This document shows, one piece after another, positions 9,496-19,069 of a stretch of DNA of 64,000 nucleotides. The stretch is from assembly GCA_024277855.1 (NCBI GenBank), contig JAJRUJ010000068.1, positions 1 to 64,000 of the forward strand. The letters run 5' to 3'. The notes beneath the pieces are model-generated. The model was not told the origin of the DNA. It searched no databases and saw only the letters and a list, made by a program, of their open reading frames with translations. Position 1 is the stretch's first letter. Each line of letters starts with the position of its first letter. Source of the DNA: Candidatus Zixiibacteriota bacterium (GTDB lineage: Bacteria; Zixibacteria; MSB-5A5; WJJR01; JAJRUJ01). Position numbers and translations under genes: made by a program.

Positions 9496-12296
9496 GTGCA
9501 GCTCGATCCAAAAAAACCGCCGCCCCCTCTTTACAGCATGTTGAGAATGAACGTTTTGACGGCGATCGCAATGCTTTTCTCGATTGGTTAAATCAGGAAA
9601 TCAACCATCTTGTTTTCTCCGATTTATCGGCCTGCCGGGAACTTGTCGACCAATTAACCGAGATCATCGGCAAGATGACCGGTGATGACCGCGCGCGACT
9701 TTTGCGAATGCAGGCGCGTTTTTTTCATATGACCGGCAATCCCAGCAAAGCGTTACAACTCTACCGGCGCGCCGAACAGATCTATCATCGATTGGGCGAC
9801 CGCGAGGCCATCGCGATGATTGCCAAAGCTAAAGTCGATGCGTTGATGTACCTGGGGCGCTACCGCGAAGCCCTGGAGATCGGACGCAAGACTGCGGAAT
9901 ACTTTCGCCGTCGCGGCCGGACAATCGATCAGGCGCAGGTTTTAACTAACATCGGGAATGTCTATCACCGCCTGGACCAACTTCGCCCGGCTTTGCGCAG
10001 CTATAATCGTGCCCGGAAATTGATGGGGAAAAACGCGCCCCCGCGTTTTTTGGCAACTATTGATTACAACCGGGCGAATATTCTCTCCAGTCTCAACAAA
10101 TTAGACCAGGCGGCCGAATTGTATCGCGAAGCTGAACGGCAGTACCAAGCCGCGCAGATGGAGATGCAGGCCGAGCACTGCCGATACTCACTTGGTTACT
10201 TGTCTTACTTGCGCGGCGAATATGCCAAAGCGCAGGAGCGTTTTGAGCAGGTTCGTGAGAAATTAGGGCAATTAGGGGATCGGCGCGGCAAGGCCGTGGC
10301 CGAGTTGGATATCGTGGAAATCCTGGTAGCAACCAATCGCTTTACCGAAGCATTGGCGATGGTGCCCGAACTGACTGATGAGTTTTCGCGACTGAAGATG
10401 AAATATGAATTGGGCAAGGTAATGGTTTTTGCCGGGCGGGCATATATCGGTCTCGCCGACTATCCTGCCGCGGGAAAAGCATTGCGCAAAGCGGGAACCA
10501 TCTTCACCAGTGAGAAGAATCATTTGTGGTCGATGATTGTCCGTTACCATACTGCGGAACTGGCGTTGCTTCGTGGGCGAATCGCCGACGCCCTTCGCCT
10601 GGCGCGCGAAAGCAGCCGTGGTTTTGCCCGAGTCGATGATCGCCTTCGGCACAGTCTCGCGTTGATTTTAGTCGGCCATATCCTTCTTCGTCAGGGCAAA
10701 CCCATGTTGGCGGAACGAGCGATCAGGCCCGTACTTAAGCAAGTCGCATCGTTGCCGGCCTCGATACTTTTTCCGGTATATCATTTGCAGGGCCGGATTG
10801 CCGATTCTCAGGGCCGACAACCACAGGCGATTGCGGCCTATCGCCGGGCAACCAGACAGTTGCGCATCCTGACCGCTGGGGTGAACGCTGACGAATCCCG
10901 GCTGATTTTCCTTGCTGATAAACATGTGGTATTCCGCGACCTAGCGACGGCACTCGTGGAGAACGGTCAATACCGGGCCGGCCTTAAAGTGACCGAAGAA
11001 ATACGACGGCAGGAACAGGATAATTACCGTGTTGAAATCCCCGAAGAACATGAGACTGTCATTCCCGCCAATTTACGCAAGAAGCGGCGGGACCTGCGGG
11101 CAGTATTGCGTAAACTCTATCGGCCGATCCAACCTGGTCGACGCGCGGTGGGCGGTGATGTGGCGGAAATCCGCCGTACGGAGAACCAACTCTGGCATAA
11201 CGAACAGCAAATCCGCCGTGGCTACTATGGATTGTTCGCGTCACCGGATCAATCACTCCCCCGTTTGGCAGACATTTATCGCCGTTTGGGTGAGAATACC
11301 GCATTGGTCGTTTATACGCTGCTCAGAGATTCGTGGGGGGCATATATAGTTGGGCGGGGGAAGCTTACCCTGGTGCCGCTCGCTATCAATACAGATGGTT
11401 TGACTGATTTGCTGAGCCGGACGTACTTTTTCCTGGAGAAGCATGCCTACCCGTACTCCTATCGCCGTCGAAACTATCCGGCGATAAAATCGGGAATTCA
11501 CCGGTATTGTCGGAACCTGGCGGAAAAGATTTGGCATCCACTCGAAGAATATCTGGCGGGGTATGATAATGTCGTGGTGATACCCCACCAGCAAATATCG
11601 ATTGTGCCTTTTCCCGCCCTGTCGGCCAAAACGGATGAATTGTTGTATCAGAAATGGCGGCTTGAAATGGCCGGTTCATTGTCTGAATGGATGAAGACCG
11701 AGACCGACCCGACAAATCCCCGGCATGGCGGCGTGGTTTTCGCGCCCGGATATGACGATTCGGATGCTGTTGCCCGGGAAGCCGATGCTATTCGACAGGT
11801 ATTTCCCGGGGTTGAAGTACTGGCCGGTTCGACCGCAACTCGCGAATCCTTCCTGGAGTCATTGTCCGAACCATTTCGTTTTGTGCATGCCATATCCCAC
11901 GCTTCAGTTTCAGTCGCAAATCCATTTTGTTCGGAGATACTGTTAAGTGACGGACCGTTTTATGGCTTTGATTTGTTTGCTGTTCCGGTTAAAGCGAAAC
12001 TGGTTACCCTTTCGGCCTGCCAAACCGGCCGGCCGGGATTTTTCGGCGAAGTCAATACTTTGGCGCTTTCTGATACCTTTCTTACCGCCGGTGCCGGAAA
12101 CACCGTCGGAAGCCTCTGGCCGATTTCCGAAAACAGTACAGTCGAATTTATGGCCCATTTTTATGGTCAATGGGCAAAAAGTAATTCAATTTATCGGTCC
12201 TGGGTTTCCGCAATTGATTATATTAGAAGTATAGATGACGATCCGTACCATTGGGCCCCTTTTCGGCTCTTGGGTCGGGTGGCAGATCAGGAGTAA
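9492..12296 (+). CDS. TPR-CHAT (caspase-like) protease
   Basis: Multiple TPR units then CHAT domain with candidate catalytic His (FVHAISHASV) and Cys (LVTLSACQTG), and GSLWPISENSTVEFM. ATGA overlap with the upstream gene. Confidence 0.9.
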   Translation: MSAARSKKTAAPSLQHVENERFDGDRNAFLDWLNQEINHLVFSDLSACRELVDQLTEIIGKMTGDDRARLLRMQARFFHMTGNPSKALQLYRRAEQIYHRLGDREAIAMIAKAKVDALMYLGRYREALEIGRKTAEYFRRRGRTIDQAQVLTNIGNVYHRLDQLRPALRSYNRARKLMGKNAPPRFLATIDYNRANILSSLNKLDQAAELYREAERQYQAAQMEMQAEHCRYSLGYLSYLRGEYAKAQERFEQVREKLGQLGDRRGKAVAELDIVEILVATNRFTEALAMVPELTDEFSRLKMKYELGKVMVFAGRAYIGLADYPAAGKALRKAGTIFTSEKNHLWSMIVRYHTAELALLRGRIADALRLARESSRGFARVDDRLRHSLALILVGHILLRQGKPMLAERAIRPVLKQVASLPASILFPVYHLQGRIADSQGRQPQAIAAYRRATRQLRILTAGVNADESRLIFLADKHVVFRDLATALVENGQYRAGLKVTEEIRRQEQDNYRVEIPEEHETVIPANLRKKRRDLRAVLRKLYRPIQPGRRAVGGDVAEIRRTENQLWHNEQQIRRGYYGLFASPDQSLPRLADIYRRLGENTALVVYTLLRDSWGAYIVGRGKLTLVPLAINTDGLTDLLSRTYFFLEKHAYPYSYRRRNYPAIKSGIHRYCRNLAEKIWHPLEEYLAGYDNVVVIPHQQISIVPFPALSAKTDELLYQKWRLEMAGSLSEWMKTETDPTNPRHGGVVFAPGYDDSDAVAREADAIRQVFPGVEVLAGSTATRESFLESLSEPFRFVHAISHASVSVANPFCSEILLSDGPFYGFDLFAVPVKAKLVTLSACQTGRPGFFGEVNTLALSDTFLTAGAGNTVGSLWPISENSTVEFMAHFYGQWAKSNSIYRSWVSAIDYIRSIDDDPYHWAPFRLLGRVADQE

Positions 12297-12300
12297 TATA

Positions 12301-13767
12301 ATGAACCGGACATTTATAAAACCGACTATTGCTTGGTGTGTCTTCCTCTCAGTCATCCTGGTATTTCTGGGTGGAACATCCGCCGCCGGCCAAGAAATAC
12401 CCAACCAGGTTATCGTGACATTCGATGAGGGAACGTTCCCGCCGGGGATTATCCAATCGTTGGGCGATTCACTTATTACTCAAATCGAGGATCATTTTAT
12501 TGTCCTGGTTGGTTTCGATCGTTTCCCATCGGTTATGGAGGCGGTGCACTTTTATGAGGGCCTGGACGTAGTCATCGCAGCGCAACCGAACCGTGTCGTA
12601 AATATTCCGCAAAGTCATCAGATCAGTCACGGGTTTTTGGACGACGATTCAGAGTCCTATGTAGAGAGTGTTTCACCAGGGGAATATTATCTTCAAACCG
12701 CTGCCTATCAGGTGGGCTGTCCGTCGGCTCACGAAACGGCAACCGGCGCCGGGATCACCGTAAGCATCGTCGATAATGGCTGTGATCCTGCTCACGCGCT
12801 TCTGCAGGGACATTTGCTGCCCGACGGCTACGATTTCTGGTCGATGGACGACGATCCTTCACCCGATTCCGGTGAGGTGGCGTCGCATGGCACTTTTGTC
12901 GCCGGGATGATTTTGCGGGCGGCCCCCGATGTAATGCTTTTGCCGATTCGGTCCTTTGACGGCGACGGCTCGGGGACGGTATTTGCGGCGGCGGCGGGCA
13001 TCGAATACTCTATCGATGCCGGCGTCGATATAATCAACCTGAGTTTCGGCATGGACGATCAAGACGCACTTATTGACCGAGGCCTGCAGCGGGCGGCCGA
13101 TTCGGGGATTGTGGTCATCGCCTCCGCAGGCAATGATAGTCTCATGGAACCGGCGCCATTCCCGGCATCTGACTCAACGACTATCGCGGTTGCCGCCGTT
13201 GATGACCAGGATATCAAGACCGCGATCTCGAATTACGGGACTTTTATAGATGTCTGTGCCCCCGGCCAGGATTTGTACGGGCCATTTATTGGCTCGGATG
13301 CCTGGGGGTATTGGCAGGGCACCTCATTTGCCGCCGGGTGGGTCAGCGGTTTGGCTGCTCTATTGCGGGAAAAACACCCGGCAGAGGCGGTGGATTGGAT
13401 TCGCGGGGCCATTGAAGATGGGTGTGATGATATCTCTGCGGCCAATCCCGGTATGGACGGTTTGCTGGGAGCGGGGCGAGTGTATTTCCCGGCCAGTCTT
13501 AATCTGGCAATGGGTGCATGCAATTGCCTGCTTTGGGGCGACGTGAATTACGACGATGCTGTCAACCCGGTGGATATGGTGGAAATCACAAACTATGTCT
13601 ATAAGGCGTATTCGTTCTCGCAACCCCCACCGCCGGAATGGAATTGCCCATATGAACGCGGTGATGTCAATTGTTCCGGCGGGCAACCAAACCCGGTTGA
13701 TGTCGTTGTTTTCGTCAATATGGTTTACAAAGGATTCCCCGCCTGGCCGTGTGCGGGATGCCCATAA
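12301..13767 (+). CDS. Secreted subtilisin-like (S8) serine protease with C-terminal dockerin-like repeats
   Basis: Triad motifs: Asp VSIVDNGCDP, His VASHGTFVAGM, Ser QGTSFAAGW, plus ASAGND; signal-like N-terminus; C-terminal WGDVNYDDAVNPVDMVEITNYVYK and GDVNCSGGQPNPVDVVVFVNMVYK. Confidence 0.9.
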   Translation: MNRTFIKPTIAWCVFLSVILVFLGGTSAAGQEIPNQVIVTFDEGTFPPGIIQSLGDSLITQIEDHFIVLVGFDRFPSVMEAVHFYEGLDVVIAAQPNRVVNIPQSHQISHGFLDDDSESYVESVSPGEYYLQTAAYQVGCPSAHETATGAGITVSIVDNGCDPAHALLQGHLLPDGYDFWSMDDDPSPDSGEVASHGTFVAGMILRAAPDVMLLPIRSFDGDGSGTVFAAAAGIEYSIDAGVDIINLSFGMDDQDALIDRGLQRAADSGIVVIASAGNDSLMEPAPFPASDSTTIAVAAVDDQDIKTAISNYGTFIDVCAPGQDLYGPFIGSDAWGYWQGTSFAAGWVSGLAALLREKHPAEAVDWIRGAIEDGCDDISAANPGMDGLLGAGRVYFPASLNLAMGACNCLLWGDVNYDDAVNPVDMVEITNYVYKAYSFSQPPPPEWNCPYERGDVNCSGGQPNPVDVVVFVNMVYKGFPAWPCAGCP

Positions 13768-13874
13768 TCTGTGTTTGCCCGGGTGATCCTGCCCCGTTTC
13801 CCGGAATAACCGGTTACCGATCAGTACCGACAGACAAAAAAGTCACCTGGCGTTGTATTTTTCGGCGGTGTTCC

Positions 13875-13888
13875 ACCTCTTAAGAGGT
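13875..13888. promoter_or_regulatory. 14-bp perfect palindrome ACCTCTTAAGAGGT, candidate operator
   Basis: Self-reverse-complementary sequence in the intergenic region about 100 bp upstream of the 13986 gene. Confidence 0.35.
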
Positions 13889-13985
13889 AAGGGAAGCAAC
13901 ATCGAGCAGAGGATGTTTGGTGCGGTCATTGAATAAAGTTGAAATGGAAAAAGGTCGTTATAAACCATAGGGAGAGGAGAGGTTC

Positions 13986-15080
13986 ATGCTCAGAAAGGTT
14001 TTGGTGCTGCTTTTGGTTTTACCGTTGCTGGCGTTTGCGGTTGTTGCCCAGGCCGATGATTGTGTGGAAGTTGACTTGGAAATCACACCATATGCCGGTC
14101 CCGGTGATCAGGTCGATTTTTCGTTTGAGTTGACCAACTGCGGAACGGAAGCCGCCTTGGTTGACCTGACTTTCGAGTTTACATTTGAATTCGATAATGA
14201 CACATTGGTGTTTCCCGGAAACACTGATTTCAGTATTCCCCTGCAGGTATCGGTAGGCGCCGGAGAAACTATCAACCGCGCATTCATGACGGTGCTCCCT
14301 CCGGTAGTCCCCTCAGGCACTTACACCGTTTGCGCCGAAGCGGTAATCGGTGAGGCGGTAGACAGCGATTGTGGCGTACTCGTAGTCGAGGGCGTTGGAG
14401 GAACCAGCGCAACGATAGATTTCCCGGATCCCCTGAGTCCGGAAGCGGTCGTTGACGGCCTTAATTTGGTTGCCGCGGCCCAGGAAACCGAATGTGTGGA
14501 AGTAGACATCGAAATCACCTCACCTGTCCAGCCACTTGACGAGATTGCTTTCTCGTTTGAGGTGACCAACTGTGGTACGGAAGCCGGAACCGTTGTCCTC
14601 GACCTGGAATTGACCAGTTCGTTGATCAATGAAAATGTTCCGGTGATCACCGTGGAGTTTCCGCTGGGGGCCGGCGAAACAGCCACCCGTTCATTCACGG
14701 CAGTATTGCCGCCGATCGTACCGGCGGGATCACACGAAATATGCGTTACCGCGACGATCGGTAATGCCACCGCCACCGATTGTACGACTCTGGTAGTTGA
14801 GGAAGGTGGTACACTGAATAAGACGTCACTGGGGCAGAATTATCCCAACCCGTTCAACGCAGCGACAATGATAAACTTCAGTTTGAATAGGCCTTCAGAA
14901 ATCAACCTGAGTGTTTATAATGTGCTTGGTGAAAAGGTGGCGACCGCAGCCAGCGGGTTTTACGAAGCCGGTCCGCATACGGTCAATTGGGATGCGGAAA
15001 ATGTCTCCTCGGGGATGTATTTTTACCGGTTGATCACTAATGAAGGGGTTCAAACCAAGAAGATGATCCTGACAAAATAG
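13986..15080 (+). CDS. Secreted protein with two tandem homologous domains and a YPNPFN C-terminal sorting domain
   Basis: Signal peptide; duplicated ~150-aa unit (CVEVD.EIT...TNCGTEA...VLPP.VP.G); C-terminal LGQNYPNPFNAATMINFSLNRPSEINLSVYNVLGEKV...YFYRLITNEGVQTKKMILTK. Confidence 0.88.
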   Translation: MLRKVLVLLLVLPLLAFAVVAQADDCVEVDLEITPYAGPGDQVDFSFELTNCGTEAALVDLTFEFTFEFDNDTLVFPGNTDFSIPLQVSVGAGETINRAFMTVLPPVVPSGTYTVCAEAVIGEAVDSDCGVLVVEGVGGTSATIDFPDPLSPEAVVDGLNLVAAAQETECVEVDIEITSPVQPLDEIAFSFEVTNCGTEAGTVVLDLELTSSLINENVPVITVEFPLGAGETATRSFTAVLPPIVPAGSHEICVTATIGNATATDCTTLVVEEGGTLNKTSLGQNYPNPFNAATMINFSLNRPSEINLSVYNVLGEKVATAASGFYEAGPHTVNWDAENVSSGMYFYRLITNEGVQTKKMILTK

Positions 15081-15145
15081 CTGGATTATCGGACAGGCAA
15101 TTTGCAGCGTGTTAACATTGGTTTCCCTTCTGTGATAGAAGTGAC

Positions 15146-15183
15146 GGCAGATGGCGGGAGTACTGATTACTCCCGCCACTGCC
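15146..15183 (+). terminator. Strong stem-loop between secreted-protein genes
   Basis: GGCAG(A)TGGCGGGAGTA-CTGAT-TACTCCCGCCACTGCC: 16 bp with one bulged A; additional outer arms TGTGAT 15131-15136 / ATCACA 15190-15195. No strong T-tract, so terminator assignment is tentative. Confidence 0.6.
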
Positions 15184-15217
15184 ATCTGGATCACACTTAT
15201 TTGGTTGGTTGGTGTCT

Positions 15218-17116
15218 ATGAGAACTCGCATCATTTACCGCGGCATACATCTTCTCCTTTTGGCTGTAGCTTTGTTGATTATTACCCCGGTTTTTCCCCG
15301 GGCCGCCGATATCGACACGCTGAAACAAATCGGCGTCCTGGACGGGGAATTGACCGGAGACCAGTTCGGTGTCGCCATTGCCGGGCGTGGTGATCTTAAC
15401 AATGATGGTTTTACCGATCTGATCGTTGGGGCCAACGCCAACGATGAAGGGGGAGACGCGGCAGGGAAGACCTATGTCTACCTGGGCGGATACTCATTTG
15501 ACCTCACCGCCGATTTGACTGTCGTCGGCGGCGCCGCAGATTTTCTCGGCGGTTCAGTGGCCGTTTTGGGCGATGTGAACAATGACACTTATGACGATTT
15601 CCTGATCGGAGCATCGTTTAATTCCGATGTTGCCCTACGCGCGGGTAAGGCGTTGCTGTTCTATGGCGGCAACCCGCCGAACAATACCGCCGACCTGACT
15701 TTCTTCGGTGAGGCGCAACAGGATTATTTTGGCGATCGTGTGGCCAATGTTGGGGATTTGAACAACGACGGTTATGCTGACTGGGCTATCGGTGCGTACA
15801 AGGCCGATACCGATCTCGGGGAGAATACCGGTAAAGTGTATGTATATTTTGGCGGGAGTTCGCCTGACAATATTGTCGACCTGGTGATTCCCGGTTTGAG
15901 CGATGGTGAACGATTCGGTGCATCCATTGCCGGTATCGGGAATTTTAATAACGATAATTATGACGACCTTGTTGTCGGGGCCTATTCTTATGACAATGGG
16001 GTTGATTTGAACATCGGGCGGGCCTACGTCTTCTTCGGCGGTGTGGACATGGATTCATTGCCGGACCTTATCTTTACCGGTGAGTATGCATTCGATTTCT
16101 TCGGGACGACCGTGGCCGCCGGCGGTGATCTGAATAATGATACTTACGACGACGTCGTTATCGGCGCAACCGGCTATGATTATCAGACGTTTCTCGATGC
16201 CGGCAAGATATATGTCTTTTACGGCGGGGCGGCGCCGGATAACACGCCCGACTTTACTTATACGGCTCAACGATCGAACGATGATCTGCTTGGTGCGGCC
16301 GCGACGATTATCGGCGATATAAACGGCGACGCATCTGATGAACTCCTGGTCGGGGCTGAAGATGACAATGAGGCGGCCACCGACGCCGGCAAAGCATATC
16401 TTTTCTATGGACCGCCGTTCTCGGTCGATACCACGTTTACCGGTGAACTGAGCGGCGCATCATTCGGCTCGGCGGTCACCGGAGCCAAGGGGATTGCCGA
16501 CGGATACCAGGGCGCCTTCGCTGTGGGCGCATGGGGGCACAGTGACTCAATCGGCCGGGTATACGTGTATGGTATGACGCAACAGCAAGCCAACCAACCT
16601 CCAGAGCTGGCCGCCATTGACCCGCAATCTGTATTGGAGGGGAACACCCTGACTTTCACTGTCTCAGCATCGGATCCCGATGGGACGGTTCCCGATCTTA
16701 TTGCCGAAAACAAACCTCCCAATTCTTCGTTTACCGATCATCATGACGGTACCGGCACTTTCGACTTTACGCCGGACCTCACTCAGGCCGGGGTTTACGA
16801 AGTGCGATTTATTGCGACAGACGGGGAGCTGGATGATACCGCGTTAGTCGAGATAACCGTGACCGACTCTGAAAATTGCGACTGCGGTTTTTGGGGTGAC
16901 GTTAGCGGTGACGGAGCAATCAACCCGGTGGATGTGGTCTTTATGGTCAATTATGTCTATAAGAATTGGGATTCTCGCGTCCAACCGCCTGCCTGTCCGC
17001 TCGAAGCAGGGGACGTCGATTGTGGCGGGTCGGTAAATCCGGTCGACGTTGTTTATTTTGTCAACTATGTTTACAAGAACTGGGATGTACTGTGCGGTGA
17101 TCCGTGCCTGCCATGA
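15218..17116 (+). CDS. Secreted FG-GAP beta-propeller protein with Ig/cadherin-like and dockerin-like domains
   Basis: Repeated GDLNNDGY.D..VGA / FG..VA units; LEGNTLTFTVSASDPDGT...; C-terminal GDVSGDGAINPVDVVFMVNYVYKNW and GDVDCGGSVNPVDVVYFVNYVYKNW. Confidence 0.9.
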   Translation: MRTRIIYRGIHLLLLAVALLIITPVFPRAADIDTLKQIGVLDGELTGDQFGVAIAGRGDLNNDGFTDLIVGANANDEGGDAAGKTYVYLGGYSFDLTADLTVVGGAADFLGGSVAVLGDVNNDTYDDFLIGASFNSDVALRAGKALLFYGGNPPNNTADLTFFGEAQQDYFGDRVANVGDLNNDGYADWAIGAYKADTDLGENTGKVYVYFGGSSPDNIVDLVIPGLSDGERFGASIAGIGNFNNDNYDDLVVGAYSYDNGVDLNIGRAYVFFGGVDMDSLPDLIFTGEYAFDFFGTTVAAGGDLNNDTYDDVVIGATGYDYQTFLDAGKIYVFYGGAAPDNTPDFTYTAQRSNDDLLGAAATIIGDINGDASDELLVGAEDDNEAATDAGKAYLFYGPPFSVDTTFTGELSGASFGSAVTGAKGIADGYQGAFAVGAWGHSDSIGRVYVYGMTQQQANQPPELAAIDPQSVLEGNTLTFTVSASDPDGTVPDLIAENKPPNSSFTDHHDGTGTFDFTPDLTQAGVYEVRFIATDGELDDTALVEITVTDSENCDCGFWGDVSGDGAINPVDVVFMVNYVYKNWDSRVQPPACPLEAGDVDCGGSVNPVDVVYFVNYVYKNWDVLCGDPCLP

Positions 17117-17276
17117 AATTTCTGCAGGAAACTCGCCATGGTCACGTTTCAGATATGATTTTGCTCATTGCCTCTAACTCACAATTTTCCTCGGGCGGAT
17201 TGTCAGAATAAATCTTAATTATTCCACCTGATCGCCGAGGCGACCACAATCCCCCAGGGCCGGATTCCCATATCTT

Positions 17277-17792
17277 TTAGGGTGTACACGGGTCGGAACA
17301 AAATGCGCCCCAGTTTTTGTAGACGAAATTGACGTAATAAACGACATCCACCGGGTTTACGTTATCGTCGCAGTTCACATCTCCAGCGGTCCTCGGGCAA
17401 TTTGGCGGCGCACAGAGTAATTGCCAGTTTTTGTAGACATAATTGACCATAAAGACCACATCCACCGGATTTATCGCGCCGTCGCATGTCACATCACCCC
17501 AGTTGCCGCAGTCGCAATCTCCCCTTTTTACAGCCGGCTCGTACCCCGAAAGGCCGGCGACCAGCGTAAAACCATCCGCCGGTACAGCAGAGAAAAAGTA
17601 TTCGCCGGCGGCGTTGGTCGTTGTCGTATCGCTGGTTTCCCAGAGAATGACGACTGCTCCCGCGATCGGCTGATTAGTCGATACATCGGTTACTACTCCG
17701 GACGCGTCGCCGGCAGCGGCGGGTTTGATCATGACCGCCAGAAACACGAAGACAAATAGTTCGATCGCATATTTTTTGAGATTGTGCACCAT
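17277..17792 (-). CDS. Secreted carboxypeptidase-regulatory-like + dockerin-like protein
   Basis: Signal-like N-terminus; SGVVTDVSTNQPIAGAVVILWETSDTTTTNAAGEYFF; two INPVDVV..VNYVYKNW repeats. Confidence 0.82.
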   Translation of the reverse strand: MVHNLKKYAIELFVFVFLAVMIKPAAAGDASGVVTDVSTNQPIAGAVVILWETSDTTTTNAAGEYFFSAVPADGFTLVAGLSGYEPAVKRGDCDCGNWGDVTCDGAINPVDVVFMVNYVYKNWQLLCAPPNCPRTAGDVNCDDNVNPVDVVYYVNFVYKNWGAFCSDPCTP

Positions 17793-17863
17793 GATCGTTG
17801 CCTTTCCGACCATCCTGGACGGCCAGCCGTTTATCAGAAATGTTTGCATGCCAGCTCCTGTTC

Positions 17864-19069
17864 TCAGTATTGCAGACTGATCCCGGTCCCCATCGTCAGA
17901 TTGTAATAATCGAAGGAAGGGTCGTTTGAGACTTTATTATAGTTTCTCAGATATGCCGACAGGGTGACGAGGGGTGATAATGCCAAGTGATGTTCCAATT
18001 GAATATCTGCGTAGTCAATCGTCACCCGATTATTTTGGCCGGTGTTGCCGGTATGATAATTTGTGTAATCCTTGCTTTTGAACCTGAATGAGATAGTCGA
18101 TAAATTGTTGGTCGACCAGCGGAGGTTTGTCTTGATCTTGTATTGCCACTGAGCAAACCCGTAGAAGTTTTCGAAATTGTCTTTACGTTTTGCGTACACG
18201 ACCTCGATGACGAAGTCACTCATTTTCAGCAGCGGAAACTCAATTCGACTTTCAATTGTATTCTCTCGGTATTTCCGGATTGCATATGGTCGTCCCCTGA
18301 TTGCCCCGTACTGAACAGTGTATGTCCGCCGCTCATCGTAAGAGCGGTTTTTATTCGCAAAAGTCAGACGAAGATAAAACCGCCGCGAAATTTTATAACG
18401 GGCCAAGAGTTCCCAGGATATATCATGGTAATCGTAGGAAATCAATTTTGTTCGGGTCGTATCAACCGCAGTAATGACGACAGTGTCTCGTTCGTCGTAA
18501 TCATCGATACCGTAAAAAATGCGTTGCTCCAGCCGTAAATCACCGAGATTTAAGCGGTTGCTCAACGCAAAATCCAACTTTGATTTTTTGAGTGTGCGGG
18601 CCAGGCTTTGACCGGAATCGTCGGTCAGATCCTTGTTACGCCGTGATATATCGATTTCCGCCGAGACGCGAGCGAAAGGCGCATAGCGATATATTGGTTT
18701 GCTGACGAAGCCAACGGATGTCTTATTGCGATTGGCATACCCGGAGTACAGGTCGAAAACCGCATAGCCGACAAAAGAATGCTTAAGACGTGTTGAGAGA
18801 TTGGCTTTATAGCGGGCGCGGGCGGAAACAAGATTGAGCAACGCGCCGGTCACATTGGTGTCTGCGTAAGAATGGTAAATATTCGATTCGTACATCGGGC
18901 GATATTCAAGTTCGAATCCCGCTCTGGACTGGCGCGCGTGGGCGTAGGTAAAACAACCGGTAAACAAAATAATCAGCACCGCCGCCAACGCTGTCTGTCG
19001 GCAAAGAGGCAGTCGGCCGGGGTGCAGTTTCTGAAACCGGAGATTAAGGATTCTTGAATAGCTTTTCAT
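17864..19069 (-). CDS. Putative outer-membrane beta-barrel protein
   Basis: Signal peptide region (QTALAAVLIILFTGCFTYAHA), alternating amphipathic strands, C-terminal aromatic-rich strand ending SLQY; overlaps the upstream TPR gene. Confidence 0.65.
   Translation of the reverse strand: MKSYSRILNLRFQKLHPGRLPLCRQTALAAVLIILFTGCFTYAHARQSRAGFELEYRPMYESNIYHSYADTNVTGALLNLVSARARYKANLSTRLKHSFVGYAVFDLYSGYANRNKTSVGFVSKPIYRYAPFARVSAEIDISRRNKDLTDDSGQSLARTLKKSKLDFALSNRLNLGDLRLEQRIFYGIDDYDERDTVVITAVDTTRTKLISYDYHDISWELLARYKISRRFYLRLTFANKNRSYDERRTYTVQYGAIRGRPYAIRKYRENTIESRIEFPLLKMSDFVIEVVYAKRKDNFENFYGFAQWQYKIKTNLRWSTNNLSTISFRFKSKDYTNYHTGNTGQNNRVTIDYADIQLEHHLALSPLVTLSAYLRNYNKVSNDPSFDYYNLTMGTGISLQY

Noticed and set aside
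18905-18925. tRNA T-loop-like GTTCGAATCC
   Set aside because: Lies inside the beta-barrel coding sequence with no acceptor or anticodon stems around it.
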